In this document: positions 1-8,984 of the stretch, piece by piece
Layout of the letters: every line of letters begins with the position of its first letter
Position numbering within the stretch: the first letter of the stretch is position 1
Source: Candidatus Yaniella excrementigallinarum
Lineage (GTDB): Bacteria > Actinomycetota > Actinomycetes > Actinomycetales > Micrococcaceae
Direction of reading: 5' to 3'
Assembly: GCA_019113675.1 (NCBI GenBank)
Contig: DXHA01000017.1
Coordinates: 1-59,365 of the forward strand
DNA: 59,365 nucleotides
Notes under the pieces: model-generated
Databases searched by the model: none
What the model was told of the DNA's origin: nothing
The model's input: only the letters and a program-made list of their open reading frames with translations
Position numbers and translations under genes: made by a program

Positions 1-37
1 CTCACACCTCATTTAAGAGATGCCTGACCAGCTTTAT

Positions 38-238
38 CTACTCCGCCGCGTGAGCACCAGGTTTGGTGCCCCGCTCAGAGTTGAGGGCTGAGAATACGGA
101 CTGTGCCAGGCCGATAGCCACCACGATGGCCACTGTGAGGCTGATCCAGCTTTGGGCACCGTCCATCGAGAACAAGCTTGCCATGATCAGTGATGCCACA
201 ATACCGGCTAACATGACCACACAGGCTGCGACTAACAT
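38..238 (-). CDS. small two-helix membrane protein, unknown function
   Basis: This 66-residue ORF has two clear hydrophobic segments, about residues 2-24 and 31-51, and a short polar tail, so it should be an integral membrane protein. I do not recognise a family. It starts with ATG directly after the end of the recombinase remnant and has no strong ribosome binding site. It may be cargo of the former integrated element or itself a truncated gene; the window edge hides what lies downstream. Confidence 0.4.
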   Translation of the reverse strand: MLVAACVVMLAGIVASLIMASLFSMDGAQSWISLTVAIVVAIGLAQSVFSALNSERGTKPGAHAAE

Positions 239-908
239 TGAGGCCGCCGGGGAGCCAGTCTGTTTCGGCGCGCTGTCTCAGAATAGCAACGGCTCAGTCT
301 GGGATCATGACGTATCTGCGTGGCCGGCGAGACTTCGGTGCACCCAATCCCCGTTGTGAACCGCCCTTTCTTCCATGCCCGAACAATCGCCACAGTCTTT
401 GCTTGGAAATTAATATCACCAACCTGGGCGGCTTTGGCTTCACCAATGCGGCATCCTGTGACCAACATGAACGCCATCATAGGCTTGCAATAGTCGTGCA
501 TCATCTCATAGAAGCGACTCCATTCGTCGCGGCTGAAAATATGTTTTTCTTCGTCGACCTCATCTTTAGGTAACGGCACGCCTTGACTCTGTTTCGAGCA
601 ACGAAACCGGCTTCTAGGGCAGCGGACAAGACAGTATGAGTATTGCGCACAGACTTAACCCGTAACGGCTGCAACGGGGGTAGTGGGCGGCCTTCACGTT
701 CAGCTTTAGTGCGTGCGACTACTCAGCGCTGGTTTGGTTGTTTCACACACCAAGCAATGAACCCGATAACGTCCTGCCGGGTAATCATGTCTAGAGACAT
801 TTCTCGGAGACGGGGCAGGAACGTCCGGTCAGCGATTCTGCGATAATCGGACAAAATTCGGTAGGTGTTTATACAACTCTTTGTGGTGCGCGGCTGTATA
901 GTCGCCAT
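232..908 (-). pseudogene. decayed tyrosine recombinase (phage-type integrase)
   Basis: Two ORF pieces together resemble a tyrosine recombinase. The 5' piece (723-908) carries part of the SAM-like core-binding domain. An in-frame TGA at 723-725 interrupts it, and the reading frame continues to about 575. There a frameshift moves it into the piece at 232-579, which starts the catalytic domain and contains the TGCRIGEA motif with the first catalytic Arg. The later HxxR and Tyr motifs are absent; after about residue 75 of that piece the sequence no longer looks like an integrase. The remnant begins 106 bp past the 3' end of tRNA-Leu and runs in the same direction, the usual arrangement for an element integrated at a tRNA. 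It should be non-functional. Confidence 0.75.
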
Positions 909-911
909 GCT

Positions 912-936
912 GTTTGCCTCTCAAAATCAGGCAAAC
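912..936. repeat. inverted repeat upstream of recombinase remnant
   Basis: GTTTGCCT (912-919) and AGGCAAAC (929-936) form a perfect 8-bp dyad with a 9-nt loop, just before the ATG of the integrase remnant. It may be an operator or translational hairpin of the former integrase. No function can be assigned. Confidence 0.4.
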
Positions 937-979
937 ACTACCAGAATTACCACTGAACATTAGCGTGGAATGCTACTGG

Positions 980-1000
980 TGCGAACTTCGCATGTTCGCA
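980..1000. repeat. 7-bp inverted repeat between tRNA-Leu and integrase remnant
   Basis: TGCGAAC and GTTCGCA flank a 7-nt spacer. It lies just downstream of the tRNA-Leu 3' end, so it could be a processing or termination hairpin for the tRNA, or part of an attachment or operator site. There is no T-run. Confidence 0.35.
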
Positions 1001-1014
1001 ACGTTGTAGTCTGT

Positions 1015-1096
<82 letters not shown>

Positions 1097-1161
1097 TAAT
1101 CCGTTGTGATGGACCGAGGAATAATCTTAGCCCATCTGCAACGAATTGTATAATCGAGAAG

Positions 1162-1641
1162 TTAGACTGCGGCTAACCCCAAGTCACGGCGCAGTTTATC
1201 GACATGACCTTTTGCTCGAACATTATATTGGGCTTTGTCAACGGTACCGTTTTCATTGATCACAATGGTGGAACGGATGAGGCCTTCGTAGACTCGGCCA
1301 TAGTTCTTTTTCTCACCCCAGGCACCATAGGCTTCAGCTACCGCATGATCTTCATCGGACAGGACCGGGAAATTTAATTCGTCCTTATCGGTGAATTTTG
1401 CCAATTTTTCGACCGGGTCAGGGGAGATGCCTACAATGGCGTAACCATCGGCGACGAAGCGTTCCATTCGGTCACGGAAATCGCAGGCCTGGGTTGTACA
1501 TCCCGGGGTCATGGCCTTGGGATAGAAATATACGATAACTTTTTGTCCAGCGTAGTCGGCTAAGGAAACGGTGTTGCCTTGGGCATCCGGGAGGGAAAAA
1601 GCCGGGGCGGTATCGCCTGTGCTGAGACGATTAGTGGTCAT
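1162..1641 (-). CDS. bcp: thioredoxin-dependent peroxiredoxin (Bcp/PrxQ)
   Basis: The 159-residue protein has the full length and motifs of the Bcp/PrxQ class. The peroxidatic Cys48 lies in TPGCTTQACDF and the likely resolving Cys53 five residues later. It reduces hydroperoxides with thioredoxin in the cytoplasm. The ATG start follows a GAAAGGAAG ribosome binding site at normal spacing. It stands between tRNA-Leu and the metal ABC operon and is probably monocistronic. Confidence 0.95.
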   Translation of the reverse strand: MTTNRLSTGDTAPAFSLPDAQGNTVSLADYAGQKVIVYFYPKAMTPGCTTQACDFRDRMERFVADGYAIVGISPDPVEKLAKFTDKDELNFPVLSDEDHAVAEAYGAWGEKKNYGRVYEGLIRSTIVINENGTVDKAQYNVRAKGHVDKLRRDLGLAAV

Positions 1642-1677
1642 GAAGTCTTCCTTTCACAGATTTTGCTGCAGCTTAGT

Positions 1678-2607
1678 CTACTGGCTCAAGCCTTCTGAAA
1701 TATCGTTGAGGTTTTCTTCCAGAAACGATAGGTAGGTGTCACCGGGTTCGCCTTCGGGTGCCAGTTCATCTGAAAAGATCGTGGCATAGATATCTACACC
1801 GGTTTCCTCAGACACAGTCTCCATCGGATCGGGATTGACATTAGATTCGACAAACAGTGCCGGTGGATTGTGTTCTTTGACAAAGTCGATCGCTGAGATG
1901 GTTTGTTCGGGAGTGCCGATCTCATCGGTATCCACCGCCCAAATATAGCCTTCGGTCAGATCGTAGCGATCAGCCATGTATTGGTATGCCCGTTCAGAGG
2001 TCACAAGAATCCGGCGGTCCTCGTCCAGGTCCCCAATTTTTTCTTGATATTGCTGGTCCATGTCTTCCAACTCGTCTAAGTAGGCATCCAGGTTGTCTTG
2101 GTAGGTATCGGCGTTATCCGGGTCAACTTCACTAAGCCCGTTTGCAACATTTTCGGCCATGACCATCCCGACATTGGGATCCAAAAACGCGTGCGGGTTG
2201 ATGCTGTTGTCGGATTGCTCATCAGATAAATATTCGGGTTCAACACCCTCAGTGGTCTCATAGACGTGGTCTTGGTCAAAGTCCACAGATTCCACCATCC
2301 GTGCGGCCCAACCTTGTTCGCCGCCTTCAAGATTTAGACCGTTATAAAAATATGCGCTGGCATCCGCAAGGGCTTTGGTATCAGATGGAGTTGCTTCATA
2401 TTCGTGTGGATCATTGCCCACCGGAACGATATTATGCACCGCAACGTCTTCGCCGCCGACTTCCTCGACAATGTCAGACAGGATCGAAAAGGATGACACA
2501 ACGTGGAGCCGATCGTCGTCTGCCGCATCGTCTGTTGTGCCACAGCCGGTCAGTGTTAGTGCTCCTATGGCGGTAACTGCTGTAGCAGTAGGCCAAATTT
2601 TGGTCAT
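1678..2607 (-). CDS. manganese-type ABC transporter substrate-binding lipoprotein
   Basis: This 309-residue protein starts with a lipoprotein signal peptide ending in the lipobox LTGC (Cys22). The rest is a cluster 9 (ZnuA/PsaA) metal-binding fold. Likely ligands sit in DPHEY, NPHAF, the Glu of VTSERAYQY and the Asp of IFSDE. The Glu and Asp ligands and the PsaA-like segments YIWAVDTDEIGTPEQ and EGEPGDTYLSFL favour Mn2+ over Zn2+; a His-rich loop typical of ZnuA is missing. The ATG overlaps the stop of the permease gene by 4 nt, so translation is probably coupled. It is the third gene of an ATPase-permease-binding protein operon. Confidence 0.9.
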   Translation of the reverse strand: MTKIWPTATAVTAIGALTLTGCGTTDDAADDDRLHVVSSFSILSDIVEEVGGEDVAVHNIVPVGNDPHEYEATPSDTKALADASAYFYNGLNLEGGEQGWAARMVESVDFDQDHVYETTEGVEPEYLSDEQSDNSINPHAFLDPNVGMVMAENVANGLSEVDPDNADTYQDNLDAYLDELEDMDQQYQEKIGDLDEDRRILVTSERAYQYMADRYDLTEGYIWAVDTDEIGTPEQTISAIDFVKEHNPPALFVESNVNPDPMETVSEETGVDIYATIFSDELAPEGEPGDTYLSFLEENLNDISEGLSQ

Positions 2608-3494
2608 CTAAAGGTGCCTTCCTTGGTGCGTTCGGTGGTTGCGATGTTGTTACGCTCACGAGTTTTTTGTAATTGGGCCCAGACAAATCCTTGGGATGGG
2701 CCAAAGAAAAAAGCCAGCAAGAACATGGCGAAGGCCACCAGCACAATGGCAGGCCCGGATTGCAATTCCCAGGTATAGCTGCAGTACATGCCAGCAACAG
2801 AAGACAGCATGCCAAGAACTGCGGCGAGCCACATCATGGTGGAGAACTTTTTGACCAGTAAATATGCGGTAGCAGCCGGTGTGATGAGCATGGCCACCAC
2901 GAGGATGACACCAACCGTTTGTACAGCAGACACAGTCACTACGGCCAGACCGGTCAGTACGCCATAGTGTACGGCTTTGGTGGGAAAACCGAAGGCCTTA
3001 GCGACTTCGGCGTCCAGGGTGGTGATCAATAGTTGTTTATAGAACAAGACCACCAGGACCAGTATGACCACCGCGATGGCGATTGACTGCCACATTTGGG
3101 CTTTGCTGGTGGATAAAACATTGCCAAACAGCACGGATTCCAACGTCATTGCCGATTGGGTGCGAGCCCAGATGAGTACACCGCAGGCCAGAAATGCGGT
3201 GAATACAATTCCAATAGATGTGTCGCGTTTTAGCCGAGAATTGGTATTGACAAACCCAATGCCGGCTGCAGCTAGCAGTCCTGAAATCAGTGCACCAAGA
3301 AAAATATTGGATCCGAAAAGAAAAGCCATAGCGATACCGGGCATCACGGCGTGGGAAATAGCATCACCCATTAATGAAAGCCCACGCAGAATAATTATGG
3401 ATCCGACTACACCAGAAGCAATACCGATCACGATGGCGGTAATGGCAGCACGAGCCAGATGTGGGTAGTTGATGAGATCGAGTAAAAAATCCAC
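2604..3494 (-). CDS. metal ABC transporter permease (ZnuB/MntB family)
   Basis: This 296-residue protein has about eight or nine hydrophobic helices and the ABC-3 family hallmarks, such as GIASGVVGSIIILRGLSLMGDAISHAVMPGIA near the N terminus. It forms the channel for Mn2+ (or a related metal) together with the ATPase at 3498 and the lipoprotein at 1678. The C-terminal tail after the last helix is charged and cytoplasmic. Its start lies 3 nt after the ATPase stop, and its stop overlaps the start of the lipoprotein gene. Confidence 0.93.
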   Translation of the reverse strand: MDFLLDLINYPHLARAAITAIVIGIASGVVGSIIILRGLSLMGDAISHAVMPGIAMAFLFGSNIFLGALISGLLAAAGIGFVNTNSRLKRDTSIGIVFTAFLACGVLIWARTQSAMTLESVLFGNVLSTSKAQMWQSIAIAVVILVLVVLFYKQLLITTLDAEVAKAFGFPTKAVHYGVLTGLAVVTVSAVQTVGVILVVAMLITPAATAYLLVKKFSTMMWLAAVLGMLSSVAGMYCSYTWELQSGPAIVLVAFAMFLLAFFFGPSQGFVWAQLQKTRERNNIATTERTKEGTFR

Positions 3495-3497
3495 AGG

Positions 3498-4238
3498 CTA
3501 CTCCGTCGTGTCCGACAGGCCCAGCAGGTTCCCGCCGAAGGTCCGTTTGAGATTTTGGGGTGTTAGGGCTTCGGCTACCGGCCCCTGGGCAATGAGACGT
3601 TGATTGACCATGATGATGTAGTCAAAATACCGTTCAATATTTGAAAGGTCATGATGCACCATGACCACGGTTTTACCTTCATGACACAGTTCAGTCAGAA
3701 TCTGGATGATATTGGCTTCACTGAGTGCATCGATGCCCACCAACGGTTCATCCAGCAATAACAGATCAGCCTGTTGAGCCAGGGCTCGGGCAATAAATAC
3801 CCGCTGTTGTTGTCCGCCGGATAACTCCGAGATTTGCCGTTGGGCGTAGTCGGCCATATGTACCCGTTCCAGTGCCACGTGGGCAATATCTTTATGTCGG
3901 GCCTTTGGTCGTTCAAAAACCCCCAGATTGGGAAATGTTCCCAACAGGACGGTGTCAAAAACATTGATGGGAAAATCCCAGTCAGTAGTTGAGCGTTGCG
4001 GAACATAGGCAATGCGGTTGCGGACTTTTGCGACCGGTTTGTCAAAGAATTTCACTGTGCCGTGGGAAGCTTGGACGAGCCCCAGGGAGGCCTTCAACGT
4101 CGTAGATTTGCCGGAACCATTGGGTCCGACGATACAGGTCATCTGGCCGGTGGGTGCCTGCAGGCTCAAGCCGTCAATGGCTTTGACCCCGCGATAAGAC
4201 ACATGCAATTTTTCGATTCGCAGTACGTCGGTAGTCAT
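3498..4238 (-). CDS. metal ABC transporter ATP-binding protein
   Basis: This is a 246-residue ABC ATPase with Walker A GPNGSGKST, signature LSGGQQQRV, Walker B LLLLDEP and the switch His in MVHHD. It powers the metal importer encoded by the next two genes. The open frame extends upstream to a TTG at 4310, but the ATG at 4238 (MTTDVLRIEKL) gives the usual family length and is preferred; the extra 24 residues are not family-like. It is the first gene of the operon. Confidence 0.92.
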   Translation of the reverse strand: MTTDVLRIEKLHVSYRGVKAIDGLSLQAPTGQMTCIVGPNGSGKSTTLKASLGLVQASHGTVKFFDKPVAKVRNRIAYVPQRSTTDWDFPINVFDTVLLGTFPNLGVFERPKARHKDIAHVALERVHMADYAQRQISELSGGQQQRVFIARALAQQADLLLLDEPLVGIDALSEANIIQILTELCHEGKTVVMVHHDLSNIERYFDYIIMVNQRLIAQGPVAEALTPQNLKRTFGGNLLGLSDTTE

Positions 4239-4354
4239 GATCGGATCTTTCGCAACACTGGTGGCATGGACCGCATCAGATGGTTTCGGTACTTCGATCT
4301 TATGTAGCAATGCTGTATTCGCTAACTACTTGGTGGGTGATTACGTGAAAAGGC

Positions 4355-4388
4355 GATGTAAACAAACCTTATGTTCGTCTCAACGAAC
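4355..4388 (-). promoter_or_regulatory. promoter of the metal ABC operon with overlapping dyad
   Basis: On the minus strand a -35 TTGAGA (4378-4383) and a -10 TACATC (4355-4360) are separated by 17 bp. The -35 lies inside the dyad GTTCG-N6-CGAAC (4373-4388), which is well placed for a repressor. The dyad does not match known IdeR, Zur or MntR consensus sites that I can recall, so the regulator is unknown. Confidence 0.5.
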
Positions 4389-4502
4389 TTTCAAGTATGG
4401 CAGGCCGTATGCGTGAAATTGGGCGATGTCGGTTGCGGCGTCTTGACGCAAGTGTGAGATAGTATCGATCCTAGCGAATTACCCATATCACGGAGGTGCT
4501 AG

Positions 4503-5762
4503 GTGACCACCGGGCGGAATGATCTAGGTTCCCCTACAAAACAACCGTCGTTTACCGTATCGGGAATGTGGACCGACACAGTTGGCAGATTAGGGCTTCG
4601 CGCGTTGCAGGTGCTGCTGATCGGTACAGTCGTCGGGCTTGTGGTGGTGGCGCTACTGCGTGTGACACTGGTAGTGATACCGGTATTATTAGGCGTCATT
4701 TTGGCCTGTGCGCTATGGCCGGCAGTGCGTTTGTGTCGTCGAGTGATGTCACACATGCTCGCGGCCTGGACGGTATTTCTTGGTTCGCTGTTAGTCCTTG
4801 GCGGCATCGGCACCGGCCTAGTATTTTCCGTTATGAATGAATGGTCCACACTGGTGGAACAGGCTGTGCAAGGTTTCAATCAGCTGCGGTCTTGGGCAGA
4901 TAAGTCCATGAATGATCTGGGTATATCAGTGGATCAAGACCAGATCGATTCCTTGGTAGATACGGTCACTGATTTCTTAACATCGGCGCAATTTGGTGTC
5001 GGTGCGGTGACCACCATTAGTGCCGCGGGCACATTTGTGACCGGCCTTGTGCTGCTAATGGTCATTTTGTTTTTTATGCTCAAAGACGGCGATCGTATCT
5101 GGGCATTTGTGGTGTCTTGGTCACCGGATCATTTCCGGGATAAGTGGATTGCCTCTGGCGATCGCGCCCTGCGCACCTTTGGTGGCTATATTCGTGGTAC
5201 GGCAATCGTAGCGGCCGCAGATGCCGTGGGCATTACTTTGGCCCTGGTGATTCTGCAGGTCCCCTTGGCGCTGCCGATGGGCGTGATTGTGTTTCTTGGT
5301 GGGTTCATTCCAATGGTTGGTGCAACGGTTGCCGGTGTACTAGCCACCCTGGTGGCACTGGTGGCCAACGGACCGATCGTCGCGCTGATCGTGCTTGCTG
5401 CAGTCATCGCCGTCAACCAGCTGGAAGGCAACTTCCTACAACCAGTCGTGATGGCCCAAACCTTGAACCTGCATGCGTTGGTGATCTTGATGGCGCTGAC
5501 TGCCGGCACCGTACTGGCCGGCGTTATTGGCGCGGTGCTGTCAGTACCGTTGGTTGCGGTTGGCTGGAGCGTGCTAAAAGTTTGGACTGGTCGTGACGAA
5601 CCGCGCCAAACCGATCCCGTTGATGAAGCCCAAGAACAAATCGAAGCTGCCAGTCAGCAACGTGCCAAGTTTTTGAAAGAACAAAAACAGCAGCGCAAAG
5701 CCGATAAGAAAGCTCAGAAAACCGAGCAACAAGAAGCTAGCCAAGAAGTTACGGAAAAGTAA
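4503..5762 (+). CDS. AI-2E family transporter (UPF0118)
   Basis: This 419-residue membrane protein belongs to the AI-2E/TqsA/YdiK family. There are paired N-terminal helices (about 30-95), a soluble-looking segment (about 115-165), and then the conserved helices with GGFIPMVGATVAG and the NQLEGNFLQPVVM motif. After residue 370 comes a highly charged K/Q/E-rich cytoplasmic tail. Some family members export autoinducer-2 and others are Na+/H+ antiporters; the substrate cannot be told here. The GTG start follows GGAGGTGCTAG. It is convergent with the osmoprotectant operon, with only 3 bp between the stops. Confidence 0.88.
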   Translation: MTTGRNDLGSPTKQPSFTVSGMWTDTVGRLGLRALQVLLIGTVVGLVVVALLRVTLVVIPVLLGVILACALWPAVRLCRRVMSHMLAAWTVFLGSLLVLGGIGTGLVFSVMNEWSTLVEQAVQGFNQLRSWADKSMNDLGISVDQDQIDSLVDTVTDFLTSAQFGVGAVTTISAAGTFVTGLVLLMVILFFMLKDGDRIWAFVVSWSPDHFRDKWIASGDRALRTFGGYIRGTAIVAAADAVGITLALVILQVPLALPMGVIVFLGGFIPMVGATVAGVLATLVALVANGPIVALIVLAAVIAVNQLEGNFLQPVVMAQTLNLHALVILMALTAGTVLAGVIGAVLSVPLVAVGWSVLKVWTGRDEPRQTDPVDEAQEQIEAASQQRAKFLKEQKQQRKADKKAQKTEQQEASQEVTEK

Positions 5763-5765
5763 CCG

Positions 5766-6686
5766 CTAGTCGCGGTCTTCTAGCCACTGCGAGGCGATAT
5801 CGGAGGCTGAAGCTTCGTCTTCAACTGAACGAGTATTGAGTTGGATCAATTCGTCTAAGCTCAAATCCGCTTGGACATCATTGACGATATCGACGGCCTT
5901 ATCATCAAGTTCAGCACTGGCCACCGGAACGACATTTTGCGGCAAGATCAGATGCTCTGGGTCATCAAGAACCACGAGATCTTCTTCAGCGATGGACGGT
6001 GAGGATGTGTAAATATCGGCGACCTCAACATCGCCGTCCAGCAGAGCGCCCACGGTTAGTGGGCCACCGGAATCTTCAACTCCGACAACCTTGACGGTCA
6101 CCCCGTAAACATCGTCGGCACCATCGGGGCCGTATGGTCGCGATTCGAACTCCGAGTTGGCAGCCATTGAGACGCTATCACCAACGTCGCTGAGATCCCC
6201 GATACTCTCCAAGTCATATTTATCGGCGGTTTCGGATGTAACCGTGTAGGAGTCCTGGTCAGTGGCCTCGGCAAAGTCCAGCACCTGAAGCTCATCAGGC
6301 ATTGCCTCCTGGGCCTGTTGGTGCACTTCTTCTGGGCTGCCGGTATCGGCATCATCCTGGTAGTACTGCACAAGGTTGCCGGTGTAGTCGGGTAACAGAT
6401 CGAGCTCACCGTCTTCGAGTTCGGGCATATACACTTCGCGTTGGCCAATCTGAAACTCGCGTTCCACCTCAAAGCCTTCATCCTCAAGCACTTGGGCATA
6501 GATTTCGGCGATGATTTCATTGGAATAGTATGCCTGGGACCCAATAACAATGGAATCCGACGCGTTGGTATCCTCGCCGTTGTCATCCAACGGATCGGAA
6601 TCGGCACCGCAGGAGGTAAGCACTAGGGCGGCGGTAGCCATGGTGAACAAGATGGTTCGAAAAGGTTTTACACGGTATGAGCTCAT
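5766..6686 (-). CDS. osmoprotectant ABC transporter substrate-binding lipoprotein
   Basis: This 306-residue lipoprotein (lipobox LTSC, Cys26) belongs to the OpuAC/ProX family of glycine betaine/choline/carnitine binding proteins. Recognisable parts are the opening IVIGSQAYYSNEIIAEIY, PDYTGNLVQYY and the acidic linker after the signal peptide. It is the last gene of an ATPase-permease-permease-binding protein operon that should import compatible solutes. The very acidic mature protein would fit a moderately salt-tolerant organism. The substrate was not determined. Confidence 0.9.
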   Translation of the reverse strand: MSSYRVKPFRTILFTMATAALVLTSCGADSDPLDDNGEDTNASDSIVIGSQAYYSNEIIAEIYAQVLEDEGFEVEREFQIGQREVYMPELEDGELDLLPDYTGNLVQYYQDDADTGSPEEVHQQAQEAMPDELQVLDFAEATDQDSYTVTSETADKYDLESIGDLSDVGDSVSMAANSEFESRPYGPDGADDVYGVTVKVVGVEDSGGPLTVGALLDGDVEVADIYTSSPSIAEEDLVVLDDPEHLILPQNVVPVASAELDDKAVDIVNDVQADLSLDELIQLNTRSVEDEASASDIASQWLEDRD

Positions 6687-6731
6687 ACCGCTTTATCGTA
6701 CGGTTGGTGAATGGCTGGCGGCAACGGATTA

Positions 6732-7433
6732 TCAGCGACCGGCCTCAGAAGTCTGGAATCGAGCGGCCAAATGGCGAACGCCACTGGGGGTTGCCAACCG
6801 TTGAATTAGGCCAAATAGGGCATCTGCGACAATGACCAACACCATGATCCATACGGCAGCGCCCAGGGTCATCGGGGTGTTTTGGGTTTTGATGCCTAAG
6901 AAAATGAAGCGTCCCAGCCCGCCGGCCCCAACATAGGCGATCAGGATGGCCGTGGACATCACCTGAATAAATGCCGAGCGCAGTCCACCGATAATCATGG
7001 CCAACCCCAGGGGCAATTGGACGCGAGCCACCAGTTGCGGGGTGGTAAAGCCCTGGGCGCGAGCGGCGTCCTGAACTGCTGGGTCAATGGTTTGGATACC
7101 AGAGTATGTGCCGGCCAAAATGGATGGGATAGCCAGAATGACCAAGGCAATCATCGGTGGCAATAAACCAATGCCTAATAACAAACCAAAAAGTGTGATC
7201 AGTCCTAATGTCGGTAGGGCACGTGCAGCACCGGTGATGGCTACGACCAAGCCCGCAAATCTTCCAGTGTGGCCCATAGACCAGCCGGCAGGAATAGCTA
7301 TGACCGCGGCAATGGCTACAGCCATGCCACTGTATTGCAGGTGTTCCAGGCTACGACCCAACAGGTCATTACCCGCTTCATTCCAGGTGGAGCCACTGGT
7401 CAGCCAGGTGAAGGTTTCTTGGATAATATTCAT
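6732..7433 (-). CDS. osmoprotectant ABC transporter permease (second subunit)
   Basis: This is a 233-residue OpuBD/OpuCD-type inner-membrane permease with about five or six helices and the binding-protein-dependent transport motif around AARAQGFTTPQLVARVQLPLGL. The start at 7433 (MNIIQETF) is chosen over the ATG at 7451, because GGAGG lies 8 nt before it and it makes a 4-nt overlap with the stop of the upstream permease. Confidence 0.9.
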   Translation of the reverse strand: MNIIQETFTWLTSGSTWNEAGNDLLGRSLEHLQYSGMAVAIAAVIAIPAGWSMGHTGRFAGLVVAITGAARALPTLGLITLFGLLLGIGLLPPMIALVILAIPSILAGTYSGIQTIDPAVQDAARAQGFTTPQLVARVQLPLGLAMIIGGLRSAFIQVMSTAILIAYVGAGGLGRFIFLGIKTQNTPMTLGAAVWIMVLVIVADALFGLIQRLATPSGVRHLAARFQTSEAGR

Positions 7434-8068
7434 GCCACCTGCCTCCGCCATGGCATCAATAACTTACCTGCCAGAACCAGGATGCCATCGGTTGCCCCGG
7501 CCAGACCCAGCGTCAGGATAATACCGGTGAGAATTTCGGCGAGAATTTTGCGTTGAAATCCGTCGGTGAACAGTGTGCCAAGTGAGGGGATGCCCAATAC
7601 TGCACCGACGGTACATAGGGCAATTGTGGAGGCGGCCACCACACGTAAACCGGTCAGAATAACCGGTGCGGCCAATGGTAGCTCCACGGTGAATAGGCGT
7701 CGTAGCCACGAATACCCCAGTGCGGTGGCTGCCAACCGGGTTTCTGCAGTGATCGAGTTGAACCCATCGGCCACCGACCGGACTAACAGGGCGATGCCAT
7801 ATAGCGTCAGGGCGATGACGACATTGATGCCATCGCGCAATCCAGTACCGGTGATCACCGGCAAAATAATCAGCAAGGGCAGCGATGGGATGGCAAATAA
7901 TAGCCCGGAACCGGTGATGATTGGACCCGATAGCCGTGGAATACGATGGGCGAGCCAACCTAGAGGAATCGAACACACTAGCGCAGCCACCATTGCCGGC
8001 ACACTTAGGGCAATATGCCAGCCCAGAGCCCGAAAGATGAGCTCCATATTATTGGTCACCCAGGTCAT
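7430..8068 (-). CDS. osmoprotectant ABC transporter permease (first subunit)
   Basis: This 212-residue permease is of the OpuBB/OpuCB type and is homologous to the next gene's product. The coupling-helix region reads AATALGYSWLRRLFTVELPLA. The two permeases probably form a heterodimer. The start overlaps the stop of the ATPase gene by 4 nt, and the stop overlaps the start of the second permease by 4 nt, giving a tightly coupled operon. Confidence 0.9.
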   Translation of the reverse strand: MTWVTNNMELIFRALGWHIALSVPAMVAALVCSIPLGWLAHRIPRLSGPIITGSGLLFAIPSLPLLIILPVITGTGLRDGINVVIALTLYGIALLVRSVADGFNSITAETRLAATALGYSWLRRLFTVELPLAAPVILTGLRVVAASTIALCTVGAVLGIPSLGTLFTDGFQRKILAEILTGIILTLGLAGATDGILVLAGKLLMPWRRQVA

Positions 8069-8901
8069 GGCTGCTCCAGGTATCCGGCAGGACGACCGTG
8101 GGCATCCACCACCAGGGTGCGACCATCATCGGTGCTTCGAGTTTGCAGGTTCTCGTCTATGCCGTTGAGCCCCAGAAAATGTTCGACGAAATCGTTGGCG
8201 GGGTTGGCCACTAGTTCGGCCGGAGAATCCTGCTGTACGATGTGCCCGTGTTCGGCAAGCAAAATGATCTGGTGCCCAAGTCGTAATGCTTCGTTCATAT
8301 CGTGGGTAACAAACACGATCGTAGTATCGAGTTCTTGTTGGATGTCCAAGAGTTGTTGCTGCAACCCGGAACGCACCAGCGGATCTACCGCACCAAAGGG
8401 TTCGTCCATCAACAAAATATTTGGTTGATCGGCCAGCGCTCGCGCTACACCTACCCGCTGGGCCTGGCCACCAGAAAGTGCCGCTGGGTAGCGGTCGGCC
8501 ATCTGGCTGGGTAACTCCACCAGCTCCAACATTCGGCCCACGGCTTGCCGCGCGGCTGCTTTGGTGGCTCCGTTGAGCTGGGGGACCACCGCAATATTTT
8601 CAGCCACCGTCTTATGCGGTAACAGCCCGGCGTTTTGCATCACATAACCAATACTGCGGCGTAATTTGACGGGGTTCATTGTGCCAATGTCATCGCCGTC
8701 GATCCGAATGGTTCCCGATGTTGGCGTAACCATGCGATTGACCATCCGCAGCAGGGTGGTTTTACCACAGCCCGAAGAACCGGCAAGAACCATAATGGTC
8801 CGACTATCAATTGTGAACGTGGTGTCTTGCACAGCCACGACTTCGGGTGCACCACGGGTCGAACCCGGGTAGGTTTTTGTCACGGATTCAAAAGTAATCA
8901 T
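8065..8901 (-). CDS. osmoprotectant ABC transporter ATP-binding protein
   Basis: This is a 278-residue ATPase with Walker A GSSGCGKTT, signature LSGGQAQRV, Walker B ILLMDEP and VTHDMNEA. It is of the OpuCA/ProV family but appears to lack a full C-terminal CBS pair, so ionic-strength sensing may be absent or simplified. The ATG at 8901 follows GGAGGAACTACCAC; the longer open frame to 8934 has no such site. It is the first gene of the operon, divergent from the membrane protein at 8985. Confidence 0.92.
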   Translation of the reverse strand: MITFESVTKTYPGSTRGAPEVVAVQDTTFTIDSRTIMVLAGSSGCGKTTLLRMVNRMVTPTSGTIRIDGDDIGTMNPVKLRRSIGYVMQNAGLLPHKTVAENIAVVPQLNGATKAAARQAVGRMLELVELPSQMADRYPAALSGGQAQRVGVARALADQPNILLMDEPFGAVDPLVRSGLQQQLLDIQQELDTTIVFVTHDMNEALRLGHQIILLAEHGHIVQQDSPAELVANPANDFVEHFLGLNGIDENLQTRSTDDGRTLVVDAHGRPAGYLEQP

Positions 8902-8984
8902 GTGGTAGTTCCTCCGCAGACCCACCGTGGTCAAAATTGAAACTGTTATCGAGCCTATCGTGTTTGGCTGGGTACACTCTGGCT

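Noticed and set aside
980-1000. Possible LexA/SOS box (CGAAC...GTTCG)
   Set aside because: The half-sites are separated by 7 nt, while the actinobacterial SOS box needs 4; it is listed only as an inverted repeat.
2076-2815. Several long ORFs opposite or within the metal ABC genes
   Set aside because: They are shadows of genuine genes with clear family motifs, and have no domains of their own.
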